NCBI GenBank assembly: GCA_014879845.1
Contig: JACSRI010000179.1
Location: 1-32,974, forward strand
Source: Opitutaceae bacterium
Lineage (GTDB): Bacteria; Verrucomicrobiota; Verrucomicrobiia; Opitutales; Opitutaceae
Length of the DNA stretch: 32,974 nucleotides
Reading direction: 5' to 3'
Shown here: positions 25,807 through 32,974 of the stretch, in pieces
Position numbering within the stretch: the first letter of the stretch is position 1
How the letters are laid out: each line of letters begins with the position of its first letter
Program-made: the position numbers and the translations under genes
Notes under the pieces: generated by a model
Seen by the model: the letters and a program-made list of their open reading frames with translations, nothing else
What the model was told of the DNA's origin: nothing
Database searches by the model: none

Positions 25807-27240
25807 ATGCACTCCGCCCGTTCCAACATGCTACGCGGTGCCCTCGTGACCGCGGGGCTCTCCCTGACCACCATGTCGTCCGCCGTCGCCAGTTCCTGGA
25901 CACTGCACGAAACCGCCCGTGACTCCGGGCACCGCCTCACCGCCGTCGCGGCCCCCGCACCTGTCGCGGGCCGGCCCGCCCCGTCCGGCGCGCTCGCGGT
26001 GGATGCCACGCAGCGTTACCAGGAGATCGTCGGCTTCGGCGGCGCCCTCACCGAATCCTCGGCCTGGGTGCTCGCCCAGCTCCCGCCGGACAAGCGCCTG
26101 GAGGTGATCCGCCGCTACTACGACGCGAAGGACGGCATCGGCTACACGATCGCGCGCACCCACATCAACTCGTGCGACTTTTCGCTGAACATGTGGTCGC
26201 TCGACGACGTGTCCGGCGACTACGACCTGCACCACTTCACCCTCGAGCCGATGCGCCGCTGGGTGATGCCGCTCCTGCACGATGCGCGCAAGGCCGCGGG
26301 CGCGGAGCGTTTCCGCCTGCTCGCCTCGCCGTGGAGCCCGCCGTACTGGATGAAGACCAACTTCCGCATGGACGACGGTGGCTCCCTGCGCCGCGAGTAC
26401 GCCCCCGCGTGGGCCCACTTCTTCGTGAAGTTCGTCCAGGCGATGGAGAAGGAGGAGAAGCTCCCCGTGTGGGCGCTCACCGTGCAGAACGAACCGGAGG
26501 CGCACCAGACCTGGGAATCGTGCCTCTACACGCCCGAGCAGGAGCGCGACTTCGTGCGCGACCACCTCGGGCCGGCGCTCGAACGCGCCGGGCTCTCCGA
26601 CGTGAAGCTCCTCGGGTGGGACCACAACCGCGACCGCATCGAGGCGCGCGCCGACGCCATGCTCGGCGATCCCGCCGCCGCGAAGTACCTCTGGGGCCTG
26701 GGCCTGCACTGGTATGTGAGTGACGACTACGCTGCGTCCTCGCGCGTGCACGCGAAGTTTCCCGACAAGCCGATCCTCTTCACCGAGGGCTGCTTCGAGG
26801 GCGGCCAGTCCATGGGCGCGTGGGAGCACGGCGAAGGTTACGCGAAGCAGATGATCGGCGACATGAGCCACTGGGTCGCCGGCTACATCGACTGGAACAT
26901 CGTGCTCGACCAGCGCGGCGGGCCGAACCACGTCGGCAACTTCTGCGACGCCCCGGTCATCGTCGACACGACGACGAAGGAGATCCGCTACGGCCCGTCG
27001 TTCTACTACATCGGGCACTTCAGCCGCTTCGTGCTGCCGGGAGCGCACCGCATCGCCTCGAACGGCGGCCCGACCGGACTGCAGTCGATCGCCTTCCGCA
27101 ATGCGGACGGTTCGCTCGTCGCCATCGTGCTCAACACGACCGATGCCGCGGTCGGCTTCACGCTCGCGGCCGGCGGGGACACCCTCGCCTGCTCGATCCC
27201 CGCGCGCAGCATCCACACTTACGTGCGCGCGGCGAAATAG
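25807..27240 (+). CDS. Secreted GH30-family glycosidase
   Basis: A 477-residue exported glycoside hydrolase of family GH30, the clan that includes glucosylceramidase-like beta-glucosidases and beta-1,6-glucanases. Residues 1-29 form a signal peptide (cleavage near AVASS). A (beta/alpha)8 barrel follows: IVGFGGALTESSAW (74-87), the TIARTHINSCDFS strand (114-126) and ASPWSPPYWMKTN (173-185). The acid/base is Glu229 in TVQNEPEAH and the nucleophile is Glu327 in LFTEGCFEGG. A C-terminal beta-domain (about 405-477) completes the fold. Both catalytic glutamates are present, so it should be active. It lies 23 bp after the TonB receptor and is almost certainly co-transcribed. Whether it cuts beta-glucosides, beta-1,6-glucan or another linkage cannot be decided from sequence. 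Confidence 0.92.
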   Translation: MHSARSNMLRGALVTAGLSLTTMSSAVASSWTLHETARDSGHRLTAVAAPAPVAGRPAPSGALAVDATQRYQEIVGFGGALTESSAWVLAQLPPDKRLEVIRRYYDAKDGIGYTIARTHINSCDFSLNMWSLDDVSGDYDLHHFTLEPMRRWVMPLLHDARKAAGAERFRLLASPWSPPYWMKTNFRMDDGGSLRREYAPAWAHFFVKFVQAMEKEEKLPVWALTVQNEPEAHQTWESCLYTPEQERDFVRDHLGPALERAGLSDVKLLGWDHNRDRIEARADAMLGDPAAAKYLWGLGLHWYVSDDYAASSRVHAKFPDKPILFTEGCFEGGQSMGAWEHGEGYAKQMIGDMSHWVAGYIDWNIVLDQRGGPNHVGNFCDAPVIVDTTTKEIRYGPSFYYIGHFSRFVLPGAHRIASNGGPTGLQSIAFRNADGSLVAIVLNTTDAAVGFTLAAGGDTLACSIPARSIHTYVRAAK

Positions 27241-27287
27241 CGGCCAGGTTTTCGTTGGGTTAATATCCAGGGTTCTGGTCTCGTATT

Positions 27288-27327
27288 GCGGCGTGGTGGT
27301 CGTCCGAAAAGGACGGCGCCACGCCGC
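27288..27327. repeat. Long stable hairpin between GH30 and GPH genes
   Basis: Outer arms GCGGCGTGG (27288-27296) and CCACGCCGC (27319-27327) enclose an inner stem GTCGTCC/GGACGGC (27299-27305 and 27311-27317, one G-U pair) with a GAAAA loop. It makes a long near-perfect hairpin 47 bp after the GH30 stop. Without a T-run it is not a classical terminator. It may be part of a dispersed intergenic repeat or attenuate expression of the transporter. Confidence 0.5.
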
Positions 27328-27482
27328 TCGCCTGTACGGCGTCCACGCCCACAGCGACGGCCGGGCGCGCGAAGCGCCAGCGATGGAGTTCCTTTGCCCG
27401 GGAGTTGAGAACGTCAGCTCCGCGCTCGCCAATCGCGCGCGACCGGCTAGCCGTCGTGGCGCCCCGACACGGCGCTCACCCC

Positions 27483-28892
27483 ATGACCTCCTCTCCCGAC
27501 AAGCTCCGGTTCCGCGAGATGCTCGCCTTCGGCTGCGGCGACTTCGCCTCGGTCCTCTACTGGCAGACGTTCATGCGTTACCTGCCGTTCTACTACACGG
27601 ACATCTTCGGCATCACGGCCGGCGCGCTGGCGACGATGCTCTTCGTCAGCCGCATCTGGGACGGCGTGAACGACCCGGTCATCGGCATGTGGGCCGACCG
27701 GACGGAATCGCGCTGGGGCAAGTTCCGGCCGTTCATTCTCTTCGGCGCGGTGCCGTTCGCGATCTTCGGCGTACTGACCTTCACGACGCCGAGTCTCGGC
27801 GACACCGGAAAACTCATCTGGGCCTACCTGACCTACAACGGGCTCATGATGCTCTACACGACGGTGAACATCCCCTACACCGCGCTCATGGGCGTGATGA
27901 CCAACGACGCAGTCGCACGCGCGCGACTCTCGTCGATCAAGTTCATCTTTGCCTTTACTGCCGGCATGGTGATCTCGGCCGTGCTTCTGCCACTCGCGAC
28001 AGCGCTGGGTGGTCCGAACAATCCGCAGCGCGGCTGGCAGCTGGCGTTCGTCATCGTGGGCGTGGTCGCGGTCGGCTTCTTCATGGTGACTGTGTTCGGC
28101 ACGAAGGAACGCATCAAGCCGGCACCCGAGGAGAACACGTCGGTCGCGCGCGACCTGCGTTTTCTCCTGCAGAACAATGCCTGGGTCCTGCTCCTCTGCA
28201 CGACGCTGACGTGGATCCTCTTCGTCGCCTTGCGCAGCTCCGTCTCCACGCACTACTTCAAATACTTCATCTACGACGGCGTGCCCGAGACCCCGCTGCC
28301 GTTCCTCGGGCGGACATTCACCCTGGATGGACTGGTCTCCACGTTCAACACACTCGGCCAGGCCGCCTCGGTCGCCGGCGTCGTCGTGGTCAGCCTCATC
28401 GTCTCCAAGGTCCCGAAAAAGGCCCTGTTCATCACGCTCTTCGTGCTCCAGATCGGCACGACCGCGTCCTACCTTTTCCTGCACCCCGGCCAGCTCGGCG
28501 CGATCTTCACGCTCGAGGTGATCGGGAGTTTCCTCGGCGCTCCGCTGCCCGTGTTGATGTGGGCGATGTATGCCGACACGGCCGACTACGGCGAGTGGAA
28601 GACCGGCCGCCGCACGACGGCGCTGGTGTTCTCGGCCTCGACCATGAGCCAGAAGTTCGGCTGGGCGCTGGCGGCGTTCATCGCGTTCCAGCTGCTGCAA
28701 TTCGTCGGGTTCGTGGCCAACGAAGTCCCGTCCGACGCGGTGAAGGGCAGCCTCGTGAAGCTCATGAGCATCTATCCGGCCGTCCTCGGCATGCTCTCGA
28801 TCGTGATCTTCCTGTTCTATCCGCTGAACGAGAAGCGCATGGCGGAGATCAATGCCGACCTCACGGCGCGACGGGGACAACCCGCGAACTGA
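27483..28892 (+). CDS. GPH-family (glycoside-pentoside-hexuronide) cation symporter
   Basis: A 469-residue inner-membrane protein with about 12 predicted membrane helices. The loop between helices 2 and 3, RIWDGVNDPVIGMWADRTES followed by RWGKFRPF (57-84), is the MelB/GPH-family hallmark. A second characteristic block, MYADTADYGEWKTGRR, lies near residue 363. These carriers bring in mono- or disaccharides with Na+ or H+. The frame is open upstream to 27405, but the ATG at 27483 puts the DKLRFREMLAFG start of the family at the N-terminus. It lies 242 bp downstream of the GH30 gene on the same strand. It would carry the products of the secreted glycosidase across the inner membrane. The exact sugar is unknown. 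Confidence 0.93.
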   Translation: MTSSPDKLRFREMLAFGCGDFASVLYWQTFMRYLPFYYTDIFGITAGALATMLFVSRIWDGVNDPVIGMWADRTESRWGKFRPFILFGAVPFAIFGVLTFTTPSLGDTGKLIWAYLTYNGLMMLYTTVNIPYTALMGVMTNDAVARARLSSIKFIFAFTAGMVISAVLLPLATALGGPNNPQRGWQLAFVIVGVVAVGFFMVTVFGTKERIKPAPEENTSVARDLRFLLQNNAWVLLLCTTLTWILFVALRSSVSTHYFKYFIYDGVPETPLPFLGRTFTLDGLVSTFNTLGQAASVAGVVVVSLIVSKVPKKALFITLFVLQIGTTASYLFLHPGQLGAIFTLEVIGSFLGAPLPVLMWAMYADTADYGEWKTGRRTTALVFSASTMSQKFGWALAAFIAFQLLQFVGFVANEVPSDAVKGSLVKLMSIYPAVLGMLSIVIFLFYPLNEKRMAEINADLTARRGQPAN

Positions 28893-28898
28893 CGCGGG
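28881..28898. terminator. Hairpin at convergent GPH/pseudopilin ends
   Basis: CCCGCG (28881-28886), loop AACTGA including the GPH stop codon, CGCGGG (28893-28898). This is a 6-bp perfect stem in the 15-bp gap between convergent genes. No T-run; possible bidirectional weak terminator. Confidence 0.3.
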
Positions 28899-28907
28899 CT
28901 GGACGGC

Positions 28908-29378
28908 TCACAGCTGCAAGCGATAGCTCGATCCGCTGCCGGTGAAGTCGCCGGTGGCGAGGTTGCCGTCATCGAGCGCGGCGTCGACGAGGACCATGGA
29001 GCCGGCCGTCGCACTCAGGGTCGTGAACTCGATCTGCCGCGTGGGCCCGGTCCATGAATACGCACCGCCAGGCTCCTTGGTGTTGAGATAGGCGTTGGCC
29101 AGGTACCCTTCCATGCCGGCCGGGATCGTCCCGGCCGCGGTGGCCGGCGGCCACGCATCGGTCTGAAGCGCGCAGGCCTGGAAGGCCGCGCGGAACTGCC
29201 GAAGATCGTTCGTGATGCGCGTGGCCAGGGCGCGCTCGCGCGTGCGCTTCATCGCCGGCAGGGCCAATCCGGCCAACAGGCCGATGATGACGACGACAAC
29301 CATGATCTCGACCAGGGTGAATCCCCGGCGGCTGGTGGGATGCGTGTGCACGAGCGTTGGCTCGCTACATCGGCACAT
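28908..29378 (-). CDS. Type II secretion/type IV pilus-like pseudopilin
   Basis: A 156-residue prepilin-like protein. The leader ends SRRG, followed by the class III cleavage site and the hydrophobic spine FTLVEIMVVVVIIGLLAGLA, with Glu at mature position 5. The C-terminal domain is short (about 100 residues), with WPPATAAGTIPAGMEGYLAN and a YSWTGP turn, as in the many small pseudopilins of Verrucomicrobia and Planctomycetes. Start choice is uncertain: ATG 29378 gives a 19-residue leader, GTG 29351 gives a 10-residue leader closer to typical, and TTG 29393 is also in frame. It lies 35 bp downstream of the cytochrome c gene on the same strand. No other secretion or pilus gene is near, so its machinery must be elsewhere. 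Confidence 0.85.
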   Translation of the reverse strand: MCRCSEPTLVHTHPTSRRGFTLVEIMVVVVIIGLLAGLALPAMKRTRERALATRITNDLRQFRAAFQACALQTDAWPPATAAGTIPAGMEGYLANAYLNTKEPGGAYSWTGPTRQIEFTTLSATAGSMVLVDAALDDGNLATGDFTGSGSSYRLQL

Positions 29379-29413
29379 CCCCCGGCCCGGCAAAACACCG
29401 AACCGTGCGCCCC

Positions 29414-29767
29414 TCAGGGTTTCGCAGGGTTTTCAGAGTCGCGCAGGCTCCGGACGAGCGCGACGAGGGCATCCAGCTCGGCTTCGGTGAATTTCGAGCC
29501 AAAGGCGGGCATCGTCGTCTTCGTCCCCTTCAGGCCTCCGACGATGGCGCTGCGGATCTCGTCGTCGGTCCGCTCCGTGTGCGAGAGGTCCTTGACCCCG
29601 AGGCGCTGGGCCGCCGGCGTCGCCGCCCGGCCGTCGGGCCCGTGACACATCGCGCACGAGCGCTTGAAGAGCGCGGCGGCATCGACGGCCGGCGACTCGG
29701 CAGAGGCGATCCCGCCCACGGGAACCAGCGCCGCCACACCCAGGAACAGGCTGCGAAGGGAGAGCAT
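29414..29767 (-). CDS. Small periplasmic cytochrome c (class I, mono-heme)
   Basis: A 117-residue exported protein with a signal peptide (1-24, ending IASAES). One heme site CAMCH (Cys38, Cys41, His42) and a distal methionine (Met86 in TTMPAFG) give the standard His/Met ligation of class I cytochromes c. Length and the KFTEAELDALVALVRSL C-terminal helix are typical of soluble electron carriers or of the c-type domain of larger complexes. It lies 14 bp downstream of the spermidine-synthase-like gene and 35 bp upstream of the pseudopilin gene, so the three could be one transcript although their functions look unrelated. The partner oxidase or dehydrogenase is unknown. Confidence 0.9.
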   Translation of the reverse strand: MLSLRSLFLGVAALVPVGGIASAESPAVDAAALFKRSCAMCHGPDGRAATPAAQRLGVKDLSHTERTDDEIRSAIVGGLKGTKTTMPAFGSKFTEAELDALVALVRSLRDSENPAKP

Positions 29768-29781
29768 CCCGTCAGCGAAAC

Positions 29782-30465
29782 TCAGTTCACCTTGTCCGCA
29801 ACATAGATGAGGTGCGCGGGGCGGCGCTGGGCCGGGTAAGTGCGCGCGGGCACGGCCTCGACCGCGAACCCGCCGGCGGCGAGGCGGTCGGCGAAGGTGT
29901 CGTCGCGGCTGGCTGACCAGATCGCGGCACGTCCGCCGGGGCGCAGCATCGCGGCGATGCGGCCGATGCCCTCGCGCGAGTAGAGGCCCCTGTTCGCGGC
30001 CTGGACCATCGCCACCGGGCCGTTGTCCACATCGAGAAGCACAGCGTCGCAGCTCGCGGCCGGCGCGCGGCGGATGAACTCGGCCACGTCGCCCGGCACG
30101 AGTGCGACGCGCGGGTCGTCGAGGAGCCCGCCGTTGAGCCCGTGCAAATGGGTGCGATTCCACTCGATCACGTCCGGGATGAGCTCGGCCACGGTCACGC
30201 GCGCGTCCGGACCGACACCCGCGAGCACGCGCCGCAGCGTGAAACCCAGGCCGAGTCCGCCGATGAGAATATGGGGCGCCGCCGTGAGCGCGGCGAGCGG
30301 CCGGTTCACGGCGAGTTCGCCGAGCAGCGTCTCGGAGGCCGTGGCGGCGGAGTCCATGAGGATCTGTCCGTTGATGCGGATACAGAATGTGCCGTCGTGC
30401 TCGTGCAACGTGAGCCGGCCGCCGCCGGGCGCGGCGGCCTCGGCGAGTTTGACGTGGGGTTTCAT
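29782..30465 (-). CDS. Spermidine-synthase-like SAM-fold protein
   Basis: A 227-residue Rossmann-like protein of the spermidine synthase/methyltransferase superfamily. The glycine-rich motif ILIGGLGLGFTLRR (66-79), the acidic residue ending the second strand (Glu94 in VAELIPDVIEWNR), GDVAEF (125-130) and LLDVDNGP (143-150) match the SpeE-like cofactor site. It is shorter than true spermidine synthases (about 280), and the catalytic Asp loop is only partly recognisable, so aminopropyl transfer is not assured. SpeE-like proteins of this size are common and mostly uncharacterised. It is first in a run with the cytochrome c and the pseudopilin. The start ATG at 30465 has no Shine-Dalgarno. Substrate unknown. 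Confidence 0.75.
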   Translation of the reverse strand: MKPHVKLAEAAAPGGGRLTLHEHDGTFCIRINGQILMDSAATASETLLGELAVNRPLAALTAAPHILIGGLGLGFTLRRVLAGVGPDARVTVAELIPDVIEWNRTHLHGLNGGLLDDPRVALVPGDVAEFIRRAPAASCDAVLLDVDNGPVAMVQAANRGLYSREGIGRIAAMLRPGGRAAIWSASRDDTFADRLAAGGFAVEAVPARTYPAQRRPAHLIYVADKVN

Positions 30466-30492
30466 CGAGTGGCCGGGACGGCGGAGGGAAGA

Positions 30493-30729
30493 ACCACCGA
30501 GGTCATCGGGGAGGCACAGGGTTCACGGAGCACAGGCCTGAGCTTCGCGTGATCCGAACAGGTGGCGATCCACAACAGAGCCGTCTCCCGGACAGCTGAT
30601 CCAAGGGCAGGGCGATGCCTCGGGCCGGGCCGCGATTGATCACCGGACGCACGGACACGGCTCGGCCAGAGGCCTCGCCGCTTCGGGTCGCCTCGGTGAC
30701 CTCCGTGTCGCCTCCGTGAACGCTGTGAG
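30493..30729. repeat. Intergenic element with inverted arms (CACCGAGG/CACGGAG type)
   Basis: The left arm (about 30493-30536) contains CACCGAGG (30495-30502) and GTTCACGGAG (30521-30530). The right arm (about 30687-30729) carries the same words in reverse complement: CCTCGGTG (30691-30698) and CTCCGTGAAC (30712-30721). About 150 bp of unrelated sequence lies between. Both arms are made of short CACGGAG/CACCGAG/CACAG-like units. This resembles the dispersed non-coding repeats with such units found in environmental Verrucomicrobia and other phyla; I cannot confirm copies elsewhere from this window. The 94-aa frame at 30462-30746 here is low-complexity and not considered a gene. The element fills most of the gap between rpsA and the spermidine-synthase-like gene. 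Confidence 0.55.
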
Positions 30730-30744
30730 CCACATGGTTTCCGC

Positions 30745-30782
30745 AAAAGAAAACGGGCGCCCGGATCTCTCCGGGCGCCCGT
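30745..30782 (-). terminator. Strong rho-independent terminator of rpsA
   Basis: Read on the minus strand, a perfect 12-bp stem (ACGGGCGCCCGG with CCGGGCGCCCGT, + strand arms 30753-30764 and 30771-30782) and a 6-nt loop are followed by TTTTCTTTT. It is the clearest terminator in the window. Confidence 0.88.
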
Positions 30783-30791
30783 GAAAGCGAT

Positions 30792-30813
30792 CAGGCGCGT
30801 GGTGCCGCGCCTG
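30792..30813 (-). other. Additional hairpin between rpsA stop and terminator
   Basis: CAGGCGCG (30792-30799), loop TGGTGC, CGCGCCTG (30806-30813) form an 8-bp perfect stem 8 bp past the rpsA stop. It may stabilise the 3' end of the rpsA mRNA. Confidence 0.35.
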
Positions 30814-30821
30814 TCAGGCGA

Positions 30822-32495
<1,674 letters not shown>

Positions 32496-32937
32496 AACAA
32501 CGAAGGCCGACGTCCGGGCTCTGCTTCCGTGACCAGGACCTCGACCGTGGAGGTGCGGTGACCGGCACGAGGCCGGGCCGCGGTGTTGTGGTTACTGACT
32601 GGATGGATCGGACTGAAGCGGGGCGGCTCCGATCCCCGGGAAACGCCGCAAGAGGGTCAGGCTCCATCTTTGCCCGGGCGGGAGCAAGGGGAAAAATGCA
32701 CGGCGACGGGCACCCTTCGGGCCCGAACCGGGGGCATTGGGCGCCGACGGGCCCCGGGCACCGCCTGCCCACTGCCCGAGCGCCGCGTCCAGTTTACTAT
32801 TGCCCGTCACTCGGGCGCAAAAATACCGTGGGCAGACTGGTCGGCCGGCGCCCCGCCGCTCCTGGCGGCCCGGCCCCACTCGGGCAGCGATGCGCAACCG
32901 TCATCCCGTCGCGCCCCCAACACACAGAGACACGTCA
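32496..32937. other. 442-bp divergent leader region upstream of rpsA
   Basis: No gene is convincing on either strand here. Most of it is very G+C-rich. GCCCGAG and CTCGGGC (about 32774-32780 and 32810-32816) form an inverted repeat around an AT-rich island. The region probably contains the promoters and 5' leaders of rpsA (minus) and of the right-edge gene (plus); S1 genes are often autoregulated through their leaders. Confidence 0.4.
32790..32826. promoter_or_regulatory. AT-rich island, possible divergent promoter
   Basis: This is the only AT-rich stretch in the region (TTTACTATTG at 32793-32802 and AAAAATAC at about 32819-32826). On the minus strand TTGCGC and TAGTAA are 15 bp apart; on the plus strand TTGCCC and AATACC are 16 bp apart. 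Both are weak matches to sigma70 boxes. Confidence 0.25.
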
Positions 32938-32974
32938 ATGAACGAAGAGAACACCGCGGCGTCGCCCACCGGCG
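32938..32974 (+). CDS. Start of an unidentified gene, cut by window edge
   Basis: An ATG at 32938 opens a frame MNEENTAASPTG that runs to the edge with no stop. Only 12 codons are visible, so the gene cannot be named. It is divergent from rpsA. No Shine-Dalgarno precedes it. Confidence 0.35.
   Translation, partial: MNEENTAASPTG

Noticed and set aside
25831-27432. 533-codon minus-strand frame opposite GH30
   Set aside because: It is antisense to GH30 with both catalytic glutamates; no domain in the shadow.
30462-30746. 94-aa minus-strand frame between rpsA and the spermidine-synthase-like gene
   Set aside because: It falls in the inverted-arm repeat; its low-complexity product (HGGHRG-like) is a known kind of false ORF from such repeats.

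Overview
The window is a very G+C-rich bacterial chromosome segment (about two-thirds G+C by eye) with dense coding on both strands. Several features point to the Verrucomicrobiota, most likely an Opitutaceae-like lineage. The TonB-dependent receptor has the ELSPFTV-type leader before its plug. There are two sensor kinases with strings of OB-fold-like periplasmic repeats, a GPH sugar transporter, a pseudopilin, and almost no Shine-Dalgarno sequences. This assignment is inference; there is no rRNA or tRNA gene in the window to anchor it.

Positions 1-9451 are mainly envelope and housekeeping genes. A TPR protein (cut by the left edge), glmM and trpD lie on the minus strand, with trpD and glmM overlapping by 4 bp. 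Divergent from them is uppP. Then come rpmF-plsX-fabH behind a good sigma70-type promoter, followed by a BamD-like TPR protein and an LptE-like lipoprotein that overlap by 4 bp. Together these cover UDP-GlcNAc synthesis, undecaprenyl carrier recycling, the start of phospholipid and fatty acid synthesis, and outer-membrane protein and LPS assembly.

Positions 9452-19646 hold menD (menaquinone) with a very large membrane-anchored hybrid sensor kinase upstream of it on the same strand. The kinase's ATP-binding domain has lost its key motifs. Next are two small hypothetical proteins, a secreted two-CHRD-domain protein, an unusual SDR dehydrogenase, gpsA, and a small secreted protein.

Positions 19726-28892 look like one functional locus. 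A NarL/LuxR-type response regulator and its OB-fold sensor kinase overlap by 4 bp. They are divergent from a TonB-dependent receptor, a secreted GH30 glycosidase and a GPH-type sugar symporter. The arrangement suggests a sensed, imported and hydrolysed glycan or glycoside, with the substrate unknown.

Positions 28908-32974 hold a pseudopilin, a small cytochrome c and a spermidine-synthase-like protein on the minus strand. An intergenic element with inverted arms follows, then rpsA (ribosomal protein S1) with a strong terminator and a long leader. The first codons of one more gene run off the right edge.

The items most worth a second look are the degenerate kinase at 11495-15025, the OB-fold two-component/TonB/GH30/GPH locus, the element downstream of rpsA, and the near absence of Shine-Dalgarno sequences.
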